Shown in pieces: positions 54,419-64,000 of a stretch of DNA of 64,000 nucleotides (the stretch's first letter is position 1; every line of letters starts with the position of its first letter). The notes under the pieces are model-generated. The model was not told the origin of the DNA, did no database searches, and saw only the letters and a program-made list of their open reading frames with translations. Source of the stretch: Hyphomicrobiales bacterium (GTDB lineage: Bacteria > Pseudomonadota > Alphaproteobacteria > Rhizobiales > Rhizobiaceae); contig UCOA01000052.1 in assembly GCA_900474095.1 (NCBI GenBank), positions 1 through 64,000 of the forward strand, given 5' to 3'. Both the position numbers and the translations under genes were made by a program.

Positions 54419-55045
54419 TTAGTTTGCGGCGAAGCAGTAGAAAAGTCCGTCGCCGCCTGTACCCTTGAATGCCTCCTGGGTGCAGCCGCCACGCGTCGCA
54501 TGGGAAGAGTTCCAGGATTTGGCTGCCGCGGAATCGTCGAGGCCTGTGCGGTCGCTGTGGCCGACGATCGCCGCGCCTTCAGCACCATCCATCGTCCAGT
54601 TGCCACAGGTCTCCGGTGCTGCGGTGCCATCTGGTCGCGATCCGGTCAGGATGTCGTGGCGATTCGGCGTGTCGCCGCGCCCGTTGATGACTTCACCTTT
54701 TTCGTTGAGCGCGGTCTGCTTGGTCAGATTGCTCGCGTCGCCGTGCAGCGCGGCAACATCGTCGGCGATTTTTTCGCCTTTCGCGTTGTACCAGGGCCCC
54801 GTGCCGATGCGGTCCTTGGCGTTTTCGGTATCTGTGGAAAGATAAGCCTTCCAGTTCTTGCCGGTCGCGCCGCTGGCGGTCGCGAGCGTGTTGCAATAGG
54901 CATCGGCGCCGGCAAGCCCACCAAGGTCACCCCCTTTTCCGGGATTGGCGCTGGTGACGAAGAAGCTCATGCTGGTGTCCTGCGCGTACGCCCCTGCGAA
55001 CGATAAGGCCAAGGCGGTCGCGGCAAATGCAAGCCTGCGTTTCAT
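54419..55045 (-). CDS. Secreted lectin-like protein
   Basis: 208 residues. A signal peptide covers about 1-21 (MKRRLAFAATALALSFAGAY). The mature protein has four cysteines (51, 147, 188, 204), enough for two disulphides as in C-type-lectin/endostatin-like domains. Family landmarks are GLAGADAYCNTLA, WKAYLSTD, ETCGNWTMDG and the end GLFYCFAAN. An RGD tripeptide lies at 123-125. AGGGAGAG precedes the ATG. It is probably periplasmic or on the cell surface. No ligand is known. An approximate FNR/FixK-type box lies upstream at 55176-55189. Confidence 0.85.
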   Translation of the reverse strand: MKRRLAFAATALALSFAGAYAQDTSMSFFVTSANPGKGGDLGGLAGADAYCNTLATASGATGKNWKAYLSTDTENAKDRIGTGPWYNAKGEKIADDVAALHGDASNLTKQTALNEKGEVINGRGDTPNRHDILTGSRPDGTAAPETCGNWTMDGAEGAAIVGHSDRTGLDDSAAAKSWNSSHATRGGCTQEAFKGTGGDGLFYCFAAN

Positions 55046-55351
55046 CGGTTCTCTCCCTGGTTCGGATTTCGAGCGGGAAAAGTTTAGAGCGGCCAAAGAT
55101 TTGAGTAAAAACGAAATGTCGTGATGAGCGGTGAGGAGCTGACACAAGCGTACACGCAAATACATTCCCGGCAGGTGATTGAGATCAAACGCGAGGAGGG
55201 ATGGCTCGACTTGCGTTGGCTTTTGGCTGTGCGACGCAAGGAAAATAGGAGGGCGACACCGCTCCCGGCTGCTTTGCGATAGCTGGGGATTGAAGCTCGC
55301 CCTAGCCCTTGCACCTATGCCATACTCCCGCTCTCCCACGAAAGCGATTCC
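55046..55351. other. Divergent promoter region, lectin-like gene / recQ
   Basis: 306 bp without a clear gene. A frame at 55124-55282 would encode 52 residues but lacks a ribosome site. GTGAT-TGAG-ATCAA at 55176-55189 matches nine of ten fixed bases of the FNR/FixK consensus; such matches are expected by chance in this length of DNA. Confidence 0.45.
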
Positions 55352-57211
55352 ATGCCGCCCATCCAAAACCGCATCGATCCCCTGTTCGAAGACCAAGGGG
55401 CGAAAAGTCCGCTCGCTGTCCTGAAGCGGGTCTACGGCTATTCGGCCTTTCGCGGCAAGCAGGCGGCCGTGGTCGAACGGGTGGTGGCGGGCGGCGATGC
55501 CGTCGTCTTGTTTCCGACCGGTGCCGGAAAATCGCTCTGCTTCCAGATCCCGGCGCTCTGCCGCGACGGCGTCGGCATCGTCGTCTCGCCGCTAATCGCC
55601 CTGATGCGCGATCAGGTGGAGGCGTTGAAACAGCTCGGCGTCCGGGCGGCGGCGCTCAACTCGTCGCTGACGCGCGAGGAATTCCTCGACGTCCGCCGGG
55701 CGATTGCCAACGGCGATCTCGATCTTCTCTATGTCACGCCAGAACGAATCGTCACTCCGGCCTTCAAGGAGATGATCGGCAATGCGAGGATCGCCCTCTT
55801 TGCGATCGACGAGGCGCATTGCGTTTCCCAATGGGGCCATGATTTTCGCCCGGAATACCGAGAGCTGGGCCAGCTTGCCGAGCATTATCCCGGTGTGCCG
55901 CGCCTGGCACTGACGGCAACGGCCGATCCGCATACCCGCGAAGACATCATCGACAGGCTCGGCCTGCGCGGAGCGCAAGTCTTCACCACCTCGTTCGACC
56001 GCCCGAACATCGCCTACGAGATCGTCGAGCGCGACCAGCCGCGCCAGCAGCTCTTGAGGTTCCTGTCGCGCCACAAGGGGTCGAGCGGCATTGTCTATTG
56101 CCTGTCGCGCGCCAAGGTCGAGGATACGGCCGAATGGCTGAACGGGCAGGGCATCCGCTCGCTCGCCTATCATGCCGGCATGGACCGCACTGTCCGCGAC
56201 GCCAATCAGGACGCGTTCCTGAAGGAGGAAGACCTCTGCCTCGTCGCCACCGTCGCCTTCGGCATGGGCATCGACAAGCCGGACGTGCGCTACGTCGCCC
56301 ATCTTGATCTACCGGGCTCGGTTGAGGCCTATTACCAGGAAACCGGCCGTGCCGGGCGCGACGGGCTACCGTCCGATGTCTGGATGGCCTACGGCATGGC
56401 CGACGTCATCCAGCGCGGCCGGATGATCGACGGGGGCAGCTCGGCCGACGATATCAAACGGGTCGAGCGCGCCAAGCTCAATGCCCTGCTTGCCATCTGC
56501 GAGACGCCGACCTGCCGGAGACAAGCCATCCTTGCCCATTTCGGCGAGACCCATGGGGGCAATTGCGGCAATTGCGACACCTGCATCAAACCCGTCGAGA
56601 CATGGGACGGCACGGATGCCGCCGTAAAGGCGCTCGCCGCCATCTACCGCACCGGCGAACGTTTCGGCACCGGCCATCTGATCGACGTGCTCCTCGGCAA
56701 TATCAACGAGAAGACCACGCGCTTCGGCCATGCCGACATGCCGGTGTTCGGCGCCGGCAAGGACATCCCCTCGAAGACCTGGCAGTCGGTCTATCGGCAA
56801 TTGCTCGCGGCGGGTTTCGTCAGCGTCGACCACGAGGCCTTCGGCGCGCTGAAACTGCAGCCGGAGGCCCGCGCCGTCTTCAAGCGCGAACGCGAAGTCC
56901 GCTTCCGCCAGGACCGCCCGACGACGGGCAAGGCACAGCGCACGACCAAGTCGGGCAACAGCGCTGCAGCGCGCATCGACCTCTCCGATCGCGATCACGA
57001 GCTTTTCCAGAAATTGCGAGCGCTCAGGGCCTCGATCGCCAAGGACATGAACGTCCCGCCTTACGTTATCTTCCCCGATACGACGCTGATGGCGCTCGCC
57101 AGGGAACGCCCGACAAAGGGCGACGACCTTCTCGGCATCCCCGGCATCGGCGCAACCAAGCGCGAACGCTATGGCGACATTTTCCTCGAGGCGATCCGCA
57201 ACGACGGCTGA
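55352..57211 (+). CDS. recQ: ATP-dependent DNA helicase RecQ
   Basis: 619 residues, standard for RecQ. Superfamily 2 helicase with Walker A PTGAGKS at 55-61, the DEAH box in [19 protein letters not shown] and motif VI in [10 protein letters not shown]. The RecQ-C zinc domain carries cysteines in CETPTCRR and CGNCDTC. The C-terminal HRDC domain begins near [14 protein letters not shown]. It unwinds DNA in recombination and fork repair. It ends 8 bp before the convergent SDR gene. Confidence 0.96.
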   Translation: MPPIQNRIDPLFEDQGAKSPLAVLKRVYGYSAFRGKQAAVVERVVAGGDAVVLFPTGAGKSLCFQIPALCRDGVGIVVSPLIALMRDQVEALKQLGVRAAALNSSLTREEFLDVRRAIANGDLDLLYVTPERIVTPAFKEMIGNARIALFAIDEAHCVSQWGHDFRPEYRELGQLAEHYPGVPRLALTATADPHTREDIIDRLGLRGAQVFTTSFDRPNIAYEIVERDQPRQQLLRFLSRHKGSSGIVYCLSRAKVEDTAEWLNGQGIRSLAYHAGMDRTVRDANQDAFLKEEDLCLVATVAFGMGIDKPDVRYVAHLDLPGSVEAYYQETGRAGRDGLPSDVWMAYGMADVIQRGRMIDGGSSADDIKRVERAKLNALLAICETPTCRRQAILAHFGETHGGNCGNCDTCIKPVETWDGTDAAVKALAAIYRTGERFGTGHLIDVLLGNINEKTTRFGHADMPVFGAGKDIPSKTWQSVYRQLLAAGFVSVDHEAFGALKLQPEARAVFKREREVRFRQDRPTTGKAQRTTKSGNSAAARIDLSDRDHELFQKLRALRASIAKDMNVPPYVIFPDTTLMALARERPTKGDDLLGIPGIGATKRERYGDIFLEAIRNDG

Positions 57212-57219
57212 GGCGACGT

Positions 57220-57990
57220 CTACATCCTGACCGTCATGCCGCCGTCGACGGTCAAAACATGGCCGTTGACGAAGGAGGCGGCGTCGCTCGCCAAAAACAG
57301 CGCCGCGCCGGCGATCTCGTCCGGCCGACCCCAGCGCTCAACCGGGATGCGCTGGCGCACGAAGGGCATCAGATCCTCGTCAGCCGCCAGCGCCGCATTG
57401 GTTTCCGTCGCAAACCAGCCCGGCGCGATGGCATTGCTGGTGATGCCGTAGGGCCCGTATTCGACAGCCATCGCCCGCATCAGCCCGGTCAGCCCGTGTT
57501 TGGCGACGGGGTAGATGCCGTCGCCCGGCAGGGCGACATGGCCGTTGATCGAGGTGATCGAAATCAGCCGTCCATGCCCGTGGCTCTTCATGATCGCGGC
57601 CGCGTCCCGCGACAGCGTCGTGGCAGCGATCAGGTCGGTGCGAATGAGATCGATAATCGCCTCGTCGTCGAATTCGGCCAGCGGCCGCCGGTCGCGGGCG
57701 CCGACATTGTTGACGAGGATGTCGAGCCGACCGTGGCTGCGCTCGATATCGGCGAGAGCGGCGCGCTGCGCCTCCCGCTCAGTGGCGTCGAAGGCCGCGG
57801 CTTCCGCGCTGCCGCCCGTCGAAGTAATGGCGGCCACTGCATCCGCAAGCGTGGCCTGCGTGCGCCCGGTGACGATGACATGCGCGCCGGCGTCTGCGAG
57901 CGCGCGGGCGATCTCCAGCCCCAGGCCGCGCCCGCCGCCGGTCACCAGCGCCATCCGGCCTTTCAGGGAAAATCTGTCGAAGATGCTCAT
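57220..57990 (-). CDS. SDR-family oxidoreductase, gluconate 5-dehydrogenase-like
   Basis: 256 residues from ATG 57990 (GGAAGC upstream). NAD(P) motif TGGGRGLG at 17-24, NNVG at 94-97, and catalytic Y160/K164 in YPVAKHG preceded by the serine in ISITSING. The C-terminal [12 protein letters not shown] is classical. The overall pattern resembles gluconate 5-dehydrogenases and 3-oxoacyl reductases. No sugar-acid genes are adjacent, so the substrate is uncertain. The frame is open 17 codons further upstream without resemblance. Confidence 0.87.
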   Translation of the reverse strand: MSIFDRFSLKGRMALVTGGGRGLGLEIARALADAGAHVIVTGRTQATLADAVAAITSTGGSAEAAAFDATEREAQRAALADIERSHGRLDILVNNVGARDRRPLAEFDDEAIIDLIRTDLIAATTLSRDAAAIMKSHGHGRLISITSINGHVALPGDGIYPVAKHGLTGLMRAMAVEYGPYGITSNAIAPGWFATETNAALAADEDLMPFVRQRIPVERWGRPDEIAGAALFLASDAASFVNGHVLTVDGGMTVRM

Positions 57991-58124
57991 GGCGCTTCCA
58001 TCCGTGTCACCGCGTTTCGGTCGAAGTCGATAGGGAGGCAATAGCCTCGGTCAACGCCTGAAGGTCAAGCGCTGGTGAAGTCATCGCGTCCGGCACCCGG
58101 TAACCGACCAGGTGCCGGGCGAAC

Positions 58125-58538
58125 TTACTGCCTCCTGAGTGCTTTCAGAACTTCGGAAGGCTGTGCTTCGACTGCCCAGTTGAATTCCTGCAGGGACAGT
58201 TTCCTGTCTTTGACAGCGGTCATGAACAGCCGGCAAAAGAAACGGGTCGCCTCGATTGGTTGGACCTTGAGTTCTGTGGCTAATTGAGCGAGATCATCCT
58301 GCGACATTCTGTTAGCCGCAAGGCGGGCGTCAAGGCCCCGTTCACAGGTCCCGGCGGCGCGGGCAAGCGTCCGCCTGCTGCTACGAAGGTCATCCAGCCG
58401 CTGTTGCCATTCCCAGTCTGACAGCGCCTGCGGCTCCGCATATCCGGCCTGTTCGGCTGCGAATTGATTGAAAGTGAGGGCAAGAATGCCCAGCGTGATC
58501 AGCAAGCTGCATACGTATATAAACAGAGAATTCTTCAA
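58125..58538 (-). CDS. Small membrane-anchored or secreted protein of unknown function
   Basis: 137 residues with a hydrophobic N-terminus (about 5-24, LFIYVCSLLITLGILALTF) and a helical, charged remainder including two cysteines (FFCRLF and TCERGL). The only near start is TTG at 58538 with no good ribosome site, so the true start is uncertain. The C-terminal part (SLQEFNWAVEAQPSEVLKAL) is well formed and argues for real coding. I recognise no family. It stands between two unrelated genes. Confidence 0.6.
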   Translation of the reverse strand: MKNSLFIYVCSLLITLGILALTFNQFAAEQAGYAEPQALSDWEWQQRLDDLRSSRRTLARAAGTCERGLDARLAANRMSQDDLAQLATELKVQPIEATRFFCRLFMTAVKDRKLSLQEFNWAVEAQPSEVLKALRRQ

Positions 58539-58863
58539 GGATATACACTCGCATGGATTGCTTTTCGTTTGTCAATATGGGGCGGATGACGGTTTTTCGC
58601 CAGACTATAAGGGGCGCTGAGGTGGCTCGCACATTCGTCTAGTTTTGCGCGGCTGATCGTCGCCTCGGCGACGTGCATCATGGTGGTGTCGCGTCATCTC
58701 GGTCGGCATGGTTTGGTCCTTTTTGGACACCCTCATCCCGACATGGCCGTCCAATCGTCCTGTCGCGTCAACGGCATGCCCTGCCGCTGTCTTTCGCTGT
58801 CTTCCACGCAGGAATATGATAGGTCTCCATCGCAACCCGACTTTTAGCTTGGAAAGCGACAAC
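58539..58863. other. Intergenic region upstream of kbl
   Basis: 325 bp without a supported gene on either strand. It should hold the promoter of the threonine-degradation pair and that of the leftward small gene. I see no clear terminator or repeat. Confidence 0.5.
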
Positions 58864-60051
<1,188 letters not shown>

Positions 60052-60056
60052 GGGAT

Positions 60057-60206
60057 TGCCCCTCATCCGGCCTGTCGGCCACCTTCTCCCCGTAAACGGG
60101 GAGAAGGGACAAGCCGCGGGTTTCGATATTCGTATCCGTTGCGGTGCAGGTGGCGATCTCGATCATTCCTTATCCCGCTTGCGGGGAGAGGGCTAGGGTG
60201 AGGGGC
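60057..60206 (+). repeat. Rhizobial hairpin repeat between kbl and tdh
   Basis: Two hairpins: CCTTCTCCCCG/CGGGGAGAAGG (60082-60107), and a second around CCCGCTTGCGGG near 60173-60187. The outer ends CCCCTCATCC and GGGTGAGGGGC pair as well. The first module is shared with 22379-22463 in the opposite orientation. Confidence 0.8.
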
Positions 60207-60239
60207 AGCACGCAGCGCATCGATATCTAAGGAATGAAA

Positions 60240-61274
60240 ATGACAAACATGATGAAGGCGCTTGTTAAAGCCAAACCGGAAGTCGGCCTCTGGATGGAGC
60301 ATGTGCCGGTGCCGGAACCCGGCCCGAATGACGTGCTGATCAAGGTGAAGAAATCCGCGATCTGCGGCACCGATGTGCACATCTGGAACTGGGACCAGTG
60401 GGCGCAGAAGACCATTCCGGTGCCGATGGTCGTCGGCCACGAATTCGTCGGCGAGATCGCCGAGATCGGCTCTGCGGTCACCAAGTACCATGTCGGCGAG
60501 CGCGTCTCGGGCGAGGGCCATATCGTCTGCGGCAAATGCCGCAACTGCCGTGCGGGCAGGGGACATCTCTGCCGCAACACGCTCGGCGTCGGCGTCCACC
60601 GACCCGGCTCCTTCGGCGAGTATGTCTGCATTCCCGAATACAATGTCGTGGCGATCCCCGACGAGGTGCCGGACGAAGTCGCCGCGATCTTCGATCCCTT
60701 CGGCAACGCCGTGCACACCGCGCTCTCCTTCGATCTGGTCGGCGAGGATGTGCTCGTCACCGGCGCCGGCCCGATCGGCATCATGGGCGCCATGGTTGCC
60801 AAGCGCTCCGGCGCGCGCAAGGTCGTCATCACCGACATCAACCCGGTGCGGCTGGCGCTCGCCGAAAAGGTCGGCATCGATTATGTCGTCGATGCTTCGA
60901 AGGAGAATCTGGCGGATGTGATGACCCGGATTGGCATGACCGAAGGTTTCGACGTCGGGCTCGAAATGTCCGGTGCCGCACCGGCCTTCCGCGACATGAT
61001 CGACAAGATGAACAATGGCGGCAAGATCGCCATCCTCGGCATCGCGCCGACCGGCTTCGAGATCGACTGGAACAAGGTCATCTTCAAGATGCTCAACCTC
61101 AAAGGCATCTACGGCCGCGAGATGTTCGAAACCTGGTACAAGATGATCGCCTTCGTGCAAGGCGGGCTCGACCTCTCGCCGATCATCACCCACCGCATCG
61201 GCATCGACGATTTTCGCGATGGTTTCGAGGCGATGCGTTCGGGCAATTCCGGCAAGGTGGTGATGGACTGGTAG
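60240..61274 (+). CDS. tdh: L-threonine 3-dehydrogenase
   Basis: 344 residues, zinc medium-chain dehydrogenase that oxidises threonine to 2-amino-3-oxobutyrate with NAD. Catalytic zinc ligands are C42 in ICGTDVH and H67/E68 in GHEF; the structural zinc loop is [15 protein letters not shown]; the NAD motif is GAGPIGIMG. The ATG at 60240 has AAGGA six bases upstream; an ATG two codons earlier overlaps that site. It works with kbl just upstream. The same tdh/kbl pair lies next to the rpoD gene in Sinorhizobium. Confidence 0.96.
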   Translation: MTNMMKALVKAKPEVGLWMEHVPVPEPGPNDVLIKVKKSAICGTDVHIWNWDQWAQKTIPVPMVVGHEFVGEIAEIGSAVTKYHVGERVSGEGHIVCGKCRNCRAGRGHLCRNTLGVGVHRPGSFGEYVCIPEYNVVAIPDEVPDEVAAIFDPFGNAVHTALSFDLVGEDVLVTGAGPIGIMGAMVAKRSGARKVVITDINPVRLALAEKVGIDYVVDASKENLADVMTRIGMTEGFDVGLEMSGAAPAFRDMIDKMNNGGKIAILGIAPTGFEIDWNKVIFKMLNLKGIYGREMFETWYKMIAFVQGGLDLSPIITHRIGIDDFRDGFEAMRSGNSGKVVMDW

Positions 61275-61716
61275 GACTTGCAATGGTTCACTTCGGCCGG
61301 TTATCTCTCTGTGGCGATTCTCTGGACCCTTGTCTTTTTATGAACAGTTCCTACATTTCCGCCAGTGAACTGAATCTTTGAAGCGACGAGCTTGATTCAG
61401 CCTTTTTTGCCGTTTTAAACGGTTTTTCGCCGGAAATGCTTGACGGGACCGAAAATTGTGGGAATCACCATTTCTAATACAGTGGGTGAAATGGGTACGG
61501 CGGATACGATCATCATGAAAATGATGTTTAACCGGCGACGCTGTCGCAGCTGGCCGGTCTAACCTCGGTGTGACTATCGTGGTTAATCAGGAATTAAAGG
61601 TCATCCCGTTACGTCAGGGGTAATGATTCGCGGCAGGAGCGATTGACGCGCCCGAGCCTCGAAAAAGTTTTGCACCGCGCACGCGTTGAATGCTGTCCAA
61701 GGAAAGCGACGAATAC
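61275..61716. other. rpoD upstream region
   Basis: 442 bp between tdh and rpoD with no gene. CCGTTTTAAACGG followed by five T near 61410-61427 is a weak hairpin that may end the tdh transcript. A TTGACG box lies at about 61440, but I see no matching -10 box at a standard distance. Confidence 0.5.
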
Positions 61717-63768
<2,052 letters not shown>

Positions 63769-63797
63769 ACGACAGCGGTAGTCGATTGAAAAAACGG

Positions 63798-63829
63798 AAC
63801 CCGGTCAGTGCAAACTGGCCGGGTTTTTC
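63798..63829 (+). terminator. Intrinsic terminator of rpoD
   Basis: AACCCGGTCAGT and ACTGGCCGGGTT form a long stem with one mismatch around a short loop, followed by five T. It lies 30 bases after the rpoD stop. The remaining 170 bases of the window show no gene. Confidence 0.88.
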
Positions 63830-64000
63830 GTCAAGTCGCAAGCTGTTGATGTCGGCGCCATTCATCCGTTGAGGTCGGTCAATTCCGGCTCCAATCAGCC
63901 GCCCCCGCTCGATCTGCTCACATCTCCCGATGGCTTCGTCTTTCTTGTTCGCTTTGGCCGACAGGACTATACTTCTCTGCTTGCCAATACCTCGAGCTTT

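Noticed and set aside
55176-55189. FNR/FixK box upstream of the lectin-like gene
   Set aside because: Nine of ten fixed bases match, but one or two such matches are expected by chance in 64 kb and no oxygen-related gene is nearby.
55124-55282. 52-residue frame between the lectin-like gene and recQ
   Set aside because: No ribosome site and it lies in a divergent promoter region.
61440-61490. Heat-shock or housekeeping promoter of rpoD at TTGACG
   Set aside because: No acceptable -10 box at 16-18 bases; the true promoter cannot be fixed by eye.

Overview
The window reads as chromosome of a Rhizobiaceae alphaproteobacterium (Rhizobium/Agrobacterium/Ensifer type; I cannot fix the genus). This rests on gene families and local orders known from rhizobia: trxB with an LsrB/VtlR-type LysR gene and a tandem pair of AbcR-like sRNAs; LPS-core glycosyltransferases beside lrp and greA; carA, yqeY, dnaG, kbl, tdh and rpoD close together. 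It also rests on several copies of a rhizobial intergenic mosaic repeat (RIME type). Coding sequence is GC-rich and dense. I see no phage, insertion sequence, CRISPR array, rRNA or tRNA.

Layout. 1-13 kb: a MarR regulator with a palindromic operator candidate, ilvE, a small membrane protein, an MBL-fold hydrolase, a BA14K protein, a cold-shock protein, a periplasmic PQQ-type sugar dehydrogenase, a Gram-negative sortase with its VIT/VWA substrate, an aspartate-type aminotransferase, an MFS transporter and a lytic transglycosylase. 13-17.4 kb: an ArsR regulator and an Old Yellow Enzyme separated by four 19-bp tandem repeats, two tandem sRNAs, lsrB and trxB. 17.5-24.2 kb: a co-directional glycosyltransferase/acyltransferase/methyltransferase run with lrp inside it, convergent to lpsB and greA. 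24.4-27.7 kb: a three-gene operon behind a consensus EcfG (general stress sigma factor) promoter, then an MFS exporter. 27.7-47 kb: carB, threonine dehydratase, two class III nucleotide cyclases of unusual architecture, an HlyD/DUF2955 pair, an alcohol dehydrogenase, a zinc metallopeptidase, two tandem secreted paralogues, an aldo/keto reductase with a divergent LysR gene, and MFS, MATE and VOC genes. 47-64 kb: carA, yqeY, a conserved unknown, dnaG, an acyltransferase-3, a LysE exporter, a secreted lectin-like protein, recQ, an SDR, a small secreted protein, kbl, tdh and rpoD.

How the parts fit. CarA and CarB together make carbamoyl phosphate for pyrimidines and arginine. Kbl and Tdh form the threonine-to-glycine route. 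The 17-24 kb block probably builds or decorates the LPS core. LsrB and AbcR sRNAs form a known regulatory pair for transporter and envelope genes in related bacteria. The sortase and its VIT/VWA target form a self-contained cell-surface system. The most interesting items are the sortase locus, the AbcR pair, the EcfG operon of unknown proteins, the tandem secreted paralogues, the 19-bp repeats, and the cyclases fused to a zinc ribbon or to an alpha/beta-hydrolase. No entirely new multi-gene system is proven here.
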